DNA of 64,000 nucleotides from Watersipora subatra (taxonomy: Eukaryota; Bryozoa; Gymnolaemata; Cheilostomatida; Watersiporidae), in assembly GCF_963576615.1 (NCBI RefSeq), contig NC_088711.1:7558869-7622868 (forward strand), in the 5' to 3' direction. Below, piece after piece: positions 50,686-62,100 of the stretch. Each line of letters starts with the position of its first letter. The first letter of the stretch is position 1. The translations under genes were made by a program, and so were the position numbers. Below the pieces are notes generated by a model. It saw nothing but the letters and a program-made list of their open reading frames with translations, made no database searches and was not told where the DNA came from.

Positions 50686-51840
50686 AGTTATTGAAATTGA
50701 AATCGCTTCTTCTGGCAATCTGCAACAAGATTGTGGTATGCTATACCGAGCAGGATTTGATATTTCCTTATTACATTTTCAGTTGTGCTACTAATACTGG
50801 GCTAATACCATCATTTTGATAATTATACAATATTTATTTGATCTCTCTATTCTAATATGTAACCGTTTGCTAACAACGAACAGACAAATATAATCCGGAT
50901 AACGTTAATCCAAGACATTCAGTCAATACCACAACTACTCCAGAAAAACAAGACATCCATTTGCATTCAACAAATTGCTAGACATAACACTCTTTCAACG
51001 CAGATACACAATAGTAGTTAGAAACACCATAACATTTTGCAACTCAATCTATTGTTTAGTTTGTCAAATTTCTTAGAAAAACATTGACTCGATAGGTACG
51101 CCCACGTTCCATCAAAATATTTTCTTTAAAATGACATAGTAATTGACCAGTGAAATCATGACACCCATGAGAAATGAGGCTAATGATAAGTCAGTAAAAA
51201 GTGGTGAAATTAATAAACAATAGACTTCGGCATAAATGACGTTGGGACCGCTTATTGTTAAACCGAAAACAGTCTTGTTTTGAGCTTGTTACTAGTGGCA
51301 AGTGATTTAATTACTTTTTATTCCTTAGGTGTTGTGAAATAAAAAGTGACAGAAAAGATAATATAACTGAAATAATAAAAAGCGGTGTTGATTTTTGTAA
51401 AAAGTATACGCTCGTGTACTACGCGCATCGTGGGTAGTGGCAATTCGCAGCGCATTAGCGTTGAATTGTTTTCGCTGCTGAAAACCTGTATCCGGTTAAG
51501 TAAACTGCAAACGCTTATAGTTGGCCTCGTGGAAATAGTCATACGCATTCGTTTTGAGTGAGACAATACATTGCACGGGGTACACCTACAATAGACAGTC
51601 GTGAACTCGATTCTGCACAAAAGTCGTAAGAAATATACATGTGTATAAAACGCTATGTCAATCATAAAGTGGATTAGAATGTTCTATTTTCGATATCTTG
51701 GAATATTTATTACGTGCACAGACAACTGATCTCGGACTAGTTAACTTTCGCCATGGTGACCAAACCTCTCGGTCACCCGCACAACACATCTAATATCGAG
51801 AAAAAGAAGCTAATTTAGAAAATTACATATCGGTAAAGTA
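50686..51840. promoter_or_regulatory. Shared upstream region of two divergent genes
   Basis: The start codons of the membrane protein (50685, -) and UPF0728 (51841, +) face away from each other across 1.15 kb. A non-coding 5' exon boundary of the membrane gene lies near 50715. No clear TATA box. A bidirectional promoter is inferred from arrangement only. Confidence 0.4.
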
Positions 51841-54800
51841 ATGGATGGCTCGAAAAAGCACGTCTCAGTCTTATATGGACCTTATTCCTCTTGTGGAGTA
51901 GTGACACACAGAACAGACAGACTTGATGGGTTACAGAGTAAGCTGATATCGTAGTTTTGTATTTGGACAACGCCTGCAATGAATTGCAGTTCCAAGCTAC
52001 GTGCTAGTTGCTCTTTAGTCAAACATCGTATAATCTCAACAAATATCCATCAGATAAACTGCAATTAGATTTGTTAGATATTAAAATAGTTAGTTTTGCT
52101 TTGAAAACCTTTTTTGTCAACTTCCAGTCTACTTTATGTGTTGTTTGCAATTTTGTACCATAGAACTGATTAAAACCTCAAGAAAATTGTATTGATGAAA
52201 CTACGTTATTGGTGAATATGGAAAAACTGTGTTATGCCTAACTGATCTGAATCCACCCACAACACCAGTGTCGAATTTGCGTTGTCATTTCATTCTATTT
52301 TGACTATGTTAAGTTTGTGTACTTTTGCTTTGTCATATGGGAACTAATTTGATTATTACTGGTTCAGGTACAAATGAAAGTGTTAAGCTATTGTAAGCAA
52401 TACTGATATTTACCAGTAAAAGATATTTTTTTGTTCTATAAGTCAAACTATTAAAATACACAACTAACAAAATTCTAAACAATAATATTAATGACAAAGG
52501 GTTAAAATAGCCAATAAAAGTTACACCCTTACTCGACCGGTCGTTCTTGTTTGCTTGTTTGGTCCATACGGCTGTGAGTTTCAATAGTCAGATAATAGTC
52601 AGATCCTTATATGTAGAGGCTTGGTAGTTGAGATAGGGAAGTAGAAAAGGATCAGCTGATGGTAAAAAATGAGGCTCCATAGGTAGGGAAAGGATAGAGG
52701 CTCCAGAGGCAGAAAGAAGAGAGAGAGAGAGGGAGGCTCCAGAATCAAGGGAACGCACCTCAGCAGGTGGAGAGAGCTTCAGCAGGTCCTTGAGAAGGAG
52801 AGATAGATAGATCAATCTGGTAGATAGACAGACACTGAGTCATTAGAGCTGTTCTCTTTTATAGATGTCTCTGTTAGCCTGTGAGAAGGTGTTTAGAAGC
52901 TCAGGTTCTATTATTTATGTTGCACAGGGTTAGCAATTGAGTGAACTTTTAGCAGTAAAATTATTGGCATTAATGACTAACTCCAATCGTCTTGGTTGTG
53001 TCTGGTACAGGTCTGATATCTTTTAATGGTTTTCTGACATGTCAGTTCATGTCTCTTTTCTCATGGGCTACTTCCACACGGGGTTTTTAAGCTGCTTGTA
53101 GATGAGTATGTGATGACTGCCTTTATTGCTGGTTCTCCAATGTATTAGGTTATGTTCATTGTAATATTGCGTATGTCTTCGGTGTTTAGTCGTTTTTCTA
53201 TTATGCTATCTGCTTTTATCAATCTATATATATATTTCTCAAAGTATGTTCATGTGTATGTCGTATGTCTGTCTTCATTCCGGCTATAGCTATTATTAGA
53301 ATAACTGCAGCTGAACAACAATGCTGACGCAATGTCATGGAGTACCGTCATTAGAAGCCTAGCAGCTTACTGCAATGTTCCATTGGCAATGTGCCAGGCT
53401 AACAGCTTGAAAGTTACAGTTGTTTGACAAAGTTTTAAAACTTTTACAGTTTTTTCATTTTTCTCTTAATTTATTTCAACTACACGAAACACTTCTCTCA
53501 TGATATGTAGTTTGAAAATTAGAATGATAAATGTGGTTATATGTTAAATGCAAATCAATTTTCTGTCCAGACTTTTTATGACCCGGGCAACGCCGGATAG
53601 CACAGCTAGTACATCTATACAACAACTAAATTCAGTGGTTTATAATTGGCTAACCTGTAGTTAGTCATTAAGTACATGTAGATGCACCTGCTCAGCTCTT
53701 TTTTTTATTTTCGTCCCTTTTGTTGTTTCAGGTCAGCCAGTGTAGCTATACAATATGGCTTCAGAACTCGAATATCGAAAACCATAGCAACTGATTAGTT
53801 AATTCTGTTGATGGTTATTGTTATAATCACATGTTTTTTTCATAAAATGTCTATCTTCGTCTGCCTCTCACATTCTGTTGTATTGGCAGAAGGGGAAAAA
53901 TTAAAGTGGGTGATCGATCAGTATTCAGCAAAAAAACAACGATTTGCATTATTCGTTGTTTATTTTGTTGAATAATATGAAACCATATTATTAATCTGCT
54001 TTTTATTTTATATATATAGATAAACTTAGATTTAATGTTGTTTCATATACTTCAACAAGCAGCTCTTCATTTCGAGTTTATTAAAGATGATGACATTAGA
54101 TATCTGACTATAGTAAGCCATAAATAGCTATTTGTGAACACTATTAGTTCCATTGTAGTGCAAATATGCAAGAGTTCATTATAATAACATTGTGAAAGTT
54201 AAAATGTATTATTATAGTATGAGGAACAGAGTAAGTATTTGTAGTGGCCTAGTCAAGCTGAAAGCCTCACTGAATTGTTTGCCACACCTAACATTAAATT
54301 TCATCTAGTCTTTAAGGTTAATGTTCTAGTGCGCAACGACCAAGCAGCAAAACAACACTTATCCACAAAGCTGAGCAGCACACATAACTTTTATGATAGG
54401 CTTAAATCTCAGATAATACTGCATATTTAGTATGTCCTTCACCTTGTTGGTTTTCTACTGCTTGTTAAATACATCATCATTTACTAGTTAAAATGAACAG
54501 GCATACCAACGGAACTATATGAAAAACATCTGTGCTTACCTGAATACATACTGCTTACCTGGATACATCAGTGCTTACTTGTGCAAAAAGATTGTTAGTT
54601 CAATTTGTTCAAACTGTTGAAGTTTAAGATCTCTTGTACAGTTTATTTACAAACAAAATGCTCATAACATTAGCAGCAACAAGCTTCTAAGTAATCATAT
54701 GCTACAAAATGTGTTTTTAACTAAAAAAGGTCAATAGCTCTATGTTGGTTCAGAGTAGTCGGAGTATTCCAGGCAGCAATTACCGGCTCCGACATTAATA

Positions 54801-55600
54801 TATTCTACTATCATGCGGTTGCATATGAAAATTAATTTTTTGTTCATTTTTATTATTTTTCATGTGTATTCTTTTTGCACGAGTTAATATATTGGCACCA
54901 GAATGTAAGCTATGTATATAACGCCATCCATAATGCTGTGATAGGTTTAATAGGTTAATAATACCAAAATGTCTCGAGTATCAACATTTGGAAATTGCAT
55001 TTCCACAAGTAGGCAAACAACTTTGATTCATTCTGCCTTTTCCACTTTTTTGATTTTTGATCTCTCAGAAACATTTTGTTAATGCTACAGTATTTACTGT
55101 CGTGTTGGCAAGACCATGAAGTGGTAAAATTGTATTGATTAGTGGCTTGTATGGCCTATTAACTGGCACGAACTGAATATCAAAAGACTCTTGTTTAGAA
55201 AGTCGTTGTCAGTTTTATGAGAACAAAATGCTGGTTTCAGATGGTGCTGCTAAACCAATCTGAATATAATTGATTTCTGTACCAAATTTGAGTCATGATA
55301 CACTTTTGCCTCTTTTAGCCTTGCTGAAATCAAATGGACACAAGGTCGACCTGAATGAAATGGCAGACAGGAATTCAGTGCAATTATGGGTAAAAGGAGA
55401 ATTAGTCTACCAGTGCAGCATAACCGACTTAGAGTTTGGTATGTGTGTCTATTCGGTTGATCCCTGTGCATATCGTAACTAGCTTTAGTCAAAGTTACTC
55501 AAGTCTTTTTGCATATAAAAGCTCCATATTGACAGGAGGCGATGGACTGATGGATCCACTTTGCTCAGAGGCGTTGAAGGCAGTAGACAGAGCTTTTTGA
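51841..55600 (+). CDS. UPF0728 family protein (C10orf53-like)
   Basis: Three coding exons, 51841-51937, 55319-55438 and 55536-55600, join in phase 1 each time into 93 aa, the usual length of the family. The N-terminus MDGSKKHVSVLYGPYSSCG has the family's YGPY motif and is followed by THRTDRLDGLQ. The middle has SNGHKVDLNEM and NSVQLWVKGELVYQC. The end has the hallmark DLEFGGDGLMDPLC, then SEALKAVDRAF and a stop. The function of UPF0728 is unknown; no localisation signal or membrane segment is visible. It is head-to-head with the membrane-protein gene and tail-to-tail with OGDH (stop codons about 555 bp apart). Intron 1 (3.4 kb) contains a purine-rich repeat and a Helitron-like element. Confidence 0.9.
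52660..52810. repeat. Purine-rich GGAGGCTCCAGA-type repeat
   Basis: Low-complexity AG-rich sequence with GAGGCTCCA occurring three times and a GA run (AGAGAGAGAGAGGGAGG). It lies in intron 1 of the UPF0728 gene. The minus-strand open frame across it is a composition artefact. Confidence 0.7.
53223..53609 (+). mobile_element. Helitron-like non-autonomous element, copy 2 (387 bp)
   Basis: It begins TCTATATATATATTTCTC after an A and ends CCGGGCAACGCCGG (short hairpin), a spacer, then CACAGCTAG before a T. A TC start, a CTAG end preceded by a hairpin, and insertion between A and T without target duplication are Helitron hallmarks. No Rep/helicase frame. Copy 1 is at 49401-49755. Confidence 0.75.
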
Positions 55601-56155
55601 AGAAATCGCGAGAAGAAAGGAGTTCCCAGTATAGTGTGATATTCAAACTTCTGTATGCAGGCTATATTAGAAGACATAAAAATATATCATTCACAAACAT
55701 CATATGCGTGGGCCTGTCGAATGTGTGCTCCAAATGCAGCACAATGTACCACCGAAAAAAATGAATTGCACTATCTATCAGGAAATACGGCGCTGCCATA
55801 AGACATTCATCACACAAAAACAGCCCACTTTAGACAGAGTTCACTTTATGTGGTTGAGCAATTCAATAACTAAAGATCCTAGCTTATTTATCTCATGTTC
55901 ATAAATAATTTCGCCCTTCGGTTGCATCACTTTCAAATAGCAGTGAAACCGCTTCTGTTTCTGATTTAAGATTATAATAGTTTATAGAAAGGGGTGAAAT
56001 AACGCCAAAGGAAATATGCATCAGAATAAGGCACAAGGATCCTAAATATATCAGCCCAAAACGCAGATACAGAAAGATGAAATGAAGGTAGAGCTTGAGC
56101 AGTGGCGGGATGTGACGCAGACGAGTGAAAGGAAAGGGTTGTAGTCTTGGGATAT

Positions 56156-59100
56156 TTATGACAAGGCTTTCTGTTCAGGCACAGGGGACAAGTCCATAGC
56201 ATCTTTCATAAAATGTGAGATTTCTGTTAAATGCGCTTGCTTGTTGCCAGTAGCAGTGGAAGCGGCAGGGAAGCGTCCAATATATCTGCAAGAAAATAAT
56301 ATATCAATTATGACTGGACCAAGTTCAGACTATGCGAATGCGATCTGTATGTATGAGTTCTCAGCTTGTTGTAAATGATGACTTTTCTTCCTATCATTTT
56401 TTCCTTAGCTGGCATCATGTTGCGCCATCTAGGTGGATAACCCATATTTCTAGCCTGTTAAATATTATGCATTGTTTCCCTTTTTTGGTAGAGAATGGCA
56501 AGTTACAGAGCCGAGATGTTTGAATTAGTGTAAGACCATCATGGGCTTTGGCAATGTATCCATTCGCGGATAACATCGGGGAGCTGCTGGTTGTACCAGT
56601 ACTCTTTTAATATCAAGGCCAGTTTAACTACGAGGGATGCAACAAGGGTTTTGCTACTCTTTTAGATTGAAACGCATAGACACGATCCCATGAAGTACCA
56701 GGCCTACTAAGGCCCGGAAAACCAGAAGTTGAACCCTGCCAAATGTTTATCATTAAAAACAATAAAGTAAAGCTGGGGCGGAATGCCTGATTCTCGAATT
56801 GAGAGTCATGGGTTGAAACTAAATAAAATTGAGGGTCATATACCAGCCACCCACTACAGAGTAGCAAAAAGACCAGCTATGGTACTTAAAATACGCCTCT
56901 TCCTACAATTTTTTGTTAATGATAGTATAGCACTGTCACAGTTGGTTATTCTCATCAATTCAAGGGCTGTGTTAAACAAGCCATGCTCACATGGCAAGAA
57001 CTTGAGGTTAAATAGCCTAAAAGATGAAGCAAAAATAAATATTCCTATAAGGAACTTTCTGTCAAGACTTCTTCAAGTCATTAATTATAAATAGGAAACA
57101 CAGGACTCAACTGATAAGAAACTTCTGACCAGAAGCTGATGAGGCACTTGTAATTACTATCTAGTTTGAGAAAACTTGGGAGTGAATTTTAATGCATGAG
57201 GTGATAACTCAAAATAACTTCAATAGCAGAACGGTAATTTAAAGGAGATGTGACATCAGTAAAGTATGAATTGTATAGAAATGATTTGTAAAAGCCGATT
57301 ATTTTAAATCCAAAGTAATTGTCTGGTGAAACAATTTGTAAGAATTTGGTATGCTCGCGTTCAAGCACTAGCACCAATCACTGACAGGGAATTGTATCTC
57401 CAATGCTTTCTAAAACAGCTACTCATTGGGCAAGTTGAAAACTTCAATATTTTAAAAGACTTGCTCAGCATTGCTGTGTGATAAGAATGATACGAGATAT
57501 ATACAGTATTGCTGTGTGATAAGAATGATATGAGATATATACAGTATTGCTGTGTGATAAGAATGATACGAGATATATACAGTATTGCTGTGTGATAAGA
57601 ATGATATGAGATATATACAGTATTGCTGTGTGATAAGAATGATACGAGATATATACAGGATTGCTGTGTGATAAGAATGATACGAGATATATACAGTATT
57701 GCTGTGTGATAAGAATGATACGAGATATATATAGTATTGCTGTGTGATAAGAATGATACGAGATATATACAGTATTGCTGTGTGATAAGAATGATATGAG
57801 ATATATACAGTATGGCTGTGTGATAAGAATGATACGAGATATATACAGTATTGCTGTGTGATAAGAATGATACGAGATATATACAGTATTGCTGTGTGAT
57901 AAGAATGATACGAGATATATACAGTATTGCTGTGTGATAAGAATGATACGAGATATATACAGTATTGCTGTGTGATAAGAATGATACGAGATATATACAA
58001 TAATAACTTTTTTACTACTGATTCATGTCAAAACCATATTTAGGTTTTGAGGTTTTAGAAGGATAGATTTACAGGTTTTTCCATTATGCGATGCATTCAA
58101 ATGCCATCGATGACTCATTTATATTGTTACCAAATACTTTGTATTGAGGTCTAGTGAAAAATAGAAAAAAGAGACCTGTTATAATGTAGTTAAAAAAGGA
58201 GATAATGACTTTGCTATTTTTGTAATAAAAAATTTGATGAAAACAAAAATTGCAATAATTTCAATTAATGCTGAATTTCAACTTTCGCAATAGCAATAAA
58301 TTTTGCTCATAATAATTGACATCGCCTCATCATATATTTAGACTCTTTGACAATGCACACTTGAAAAATTGTGTTTGATACCTGCCCATACAACATTTTA
58401 TTAGATTCATTGCATCATGAATGCTAGGCTATCCTAAGAAAAGGTCTACGGAAGAGAAAAGAACATGATGTGCTAACAATGCGTTACTGATAGCCGAAGT
58501 TTTGAAGCTAACAAAGTAGATAGTCTACTACATAGCTCTAAGCGCAAGAATTCATATCAGTATTTGACCTGCACTACTGCTCATTTGAAACCATGCCAAA
58601 CAACTTTTATTATAAAATCCAGTTGTTTATTAGTCTCACAAAATATGTTCACTTAGCTGGTGTTAGACCACCTTTAAGTAAAACCTAATACTTGTCATGA
58701 AAACCAATACTATCACTAACGTAATAGTAGTTACTTTGTTATTTATAAGAAATCCTGAGGTGCGCATTGTTAATAATTCAAATTAAGTATTTTGGTCCAT
58801 ATTATATTAACATCTTAATATTTTTAAAACTACCAAAATTGTTAATTATATTTTGCTTTTCCTGAACGCCTATACATTATAAAATCATAACGCAAAATCT
58901 CCTAGATCTAGACACACTAGAAAAAATATCCCATTTCTATAAACTTTTCACTCTATCCGCTCATTTAACCGCAGTACTTAAAAATACAACTGAGAAAATG
59001 CAATCAAGAAGAGACCAATCTCATTTTAGTTTTGGTATGCAATAAAAAATTCTGTAAAATTTCTCTTTGAATGCCATCTTATTTGACCGCCATTCCTAAT

Positions 59101-62100
59101 AGAACGCCACCATACGAGAAGAGTTGAAAAATACAGTGCCACCCTTTAATTGAACACCACTTCTATTTTGACCACCATTTTGACATTTTTTGATCTTTAG
59201 GAACCCATAATAGAAAGTGATAAGTAAAAAGTGTCCAAAAAATGGTACTAATAATGACTCGTTTACATCAATAACAATTTATTAATCCATTGTTGCTGTA
59301 GTGGTTGCCATGGTTTTAGTGACAGTGTACATGAGAAGATCGATCATCACAATCATCAGAACTACACTCTGATTCGAAGTCACTTCAAAGTAAATCCAAT
59401 CCATTGTTTTCAGACTCGTCCATAATGTGGTTTACAATCTTAACTGAAGACTTTAAAGCGTTTTAATGAACGATGAGAATACTCTTTAGGGACACAGTAT
59501 GATGTAATAGCACCCATTGTTATGCCGTATCGAAACCCGTTTTCTAACTCCAAAGCTTTACGGTTTTCTTAAAACTTTGAAAGTGACACCATCAGAATAA
59601 TTAATAACTGTATGTGGCTAATAGTAGTTTCTTGTTCACTCGGTCTAATACTTCAACGTATATGAAAAACAATTTAGCAAAAATGCTGAGACCGCCGGCA
59701 TTAATGCCGTTCCACCCAAATGAAAGTGCAAACTATAAGCAAAGTTAGCAAAGCAAAAAGTGCTGAGACCGATGGCATTAATGTCACTCCGCCGAAAGGA
59801 GAGTGAACAATATAGGCAACATTAGCATAGCTTCGCCCGTAAAAGGGTTATATTTATTTTCTCAAAATTCTCAAAACCTCTATCTGAATGTCCCCTCTAA
59901 TAAAATGCCGCTGTAGGAGAAGGGTTGAAAAATACTGCACCAGGACGTTCAACTAGAGGGTTCACGGTATATTATAAATAAGTTACTAATTCTTATCATT
60001 TCTCAAATTCTTGTATCACACTTTCTGATGAGAACTCAGTTGACTTAACATGGCCAAATAGAAAAAGATGGCAGACTGGAGAGAAGCAATCAATGTAACA
60101 ACTTACTCAACTCGCTTGGTGATGCCCATCTTAGTTCTCAGCAATGTCTTCAATCGTGGAAAAACGTATGACCAGGCGCCCATGTTCTTGTGCTCTTCCT
60201 GAGCCCAAGCAATTCTCGCATTAGGGTACCTTTCAATTTCCTTCTTAACAAGGTCGTATGGAAAGGGAGACAACTGCAATGGAATAAGACACTCTTATGC
60301 TACTTAATGGTCCAGGGATTTCACATATTTTAGAGCATTGCCTTGCAACCTTATGAGCTGAACAGATGAATTCTTCAAGAATTTCTGGTAAAAAAAGTAA
60401 TAATGGCGTGCTATGAAGAGATGGTCAGCTTTGTGCTATGAGTAGGTTGGACTAAATGACACGCGTACTCATCATGTAATAGAAAAAAAAAACAAGCGCA
60501 AAAGCCTGGGCAGTACTTCTACTTAAATAAACCAATGAAATGGTTCTCTCCAGAATACTGCGTTGTTTGCTATCCCAGAATCTTTACCTGTTCTATTCTG
60601 CAAAGAGCAACCTTAGAGTTGTTCTCTGTCTCCACCCTCATAGTCTTCATGTCATAGTAGACCTTACCTGCAGTGATAGTAATAGCTATGTACATGTATT
60701 ACATTACCTGCAATGATAGTAATAGCTACATACATGTATTACATTACCTGCAATAATAGTAACAGCTATATACATGTATTACATTACCTGCAATTATAGT
60801 AATAGCTATATACATGTATTACATTACCTGCAACGATAGTAATAGCTACGTACATGTATTACATTACCTGCAATGATAGTACAAGCTATATACATGTATT
60901 ACATTACCTGCAATAATAGTAATAGCTATATACATGTATTACATTACCTGCAATGATAGTACAAGCTATATACATGTATTACATTACCTGCAATAATAGT
61001 AATAGCTATATACATGTATTACATTACCTGCAATGATAGTAATAGCTACATACATGTATTACATTACCTGCAATAATAGTAACAGCTATATACATGTATT
61101 ACATTACCTGCAATTATAGTAATAGCTATATACATGTATTACATTACCTGCAACGATAGTAATAGCTACGTACATGTATTACATTACCTGCAATGATAGT
61201 ACAAGCTATATACATGTATTACATTACCTGCAATAATAGTAATAGCTATATACATGTATTACATTACCTGAAATGATAGTACAAGCTATATACATGTATT
61301 ACATTACCTGAAATGATAGTAATACCTATATACATGTATTACACTACCTGCAGTGACAGTAATAGCTATATACATGTATTACATTACCTGCAATGATAGT
61401 AATAGCTATATACATGTATTACATTACCTGCAATGATAGTAATAGCTATATACATGTATTACACTACCTGCGATGATAGTACAAGCTATATACATGTATT
61501 GCATTACCTGCAATGATAGTAATAGCTATATACATGTATTACATTACCTGCAATGATAGTACAAGCTATATACATGTATTACATTACCTGCATAATAGTA
61601 ATAGCTATATATATATATATATGTATTACATCACCTGCATAATAGTAATAGCTATATACATGTATTACACTACCTGCAGTGATAGTAATAGCTGATTACA
61701 ACATCTCTTTATATTTTATAATAATATCAATAAATATTCTAATTACTGTATTACCTAGCTCTGTACTATGCAGAATTGCGTTACCATGCAAACTATTTTC
61801 TGATACAAAATATTAACATTATTTCAATTACACTTGCGAGTGACTAGTAACTGGATATGATAGCTACAGACACAAAGTAAAATAATTTAAAATATAAAAT
61901 CAAAAATGTTAATATATAGACAAGCAATGTTAATTCAAGATTGATGTAGTCAAGGTTAGAGTATCTCTGTATCTTAATGACTATTTTTACTTATGCACCG
62001 TCTGTTTCCTGTGTCGCCAAGGCTATATTTCTAGTCACAATGTAGTGACAAGAAAAGCCTCATTTGATTGATAATTACTATTTATATCACATACCATTTA

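Noticed and set aside
52588-52815. Serine-leucine-rich minus-strand frame
   Set aside because: Translation of a purine-rich low-complexity tract in a UPF0728 intron.
57452-58000. 182-codon minus-strand open frame
   Set aside because: Produced entirely by the 38-bp minisatellite, which lacks stops in all three frames.
60668-61692. Regularly spaced repeats resembling a CRISPR array
   Set aside because: The whole 40-bp unit repeats with no unique spacers, and the context is a eukaryotic intron. It is a minisatellite.
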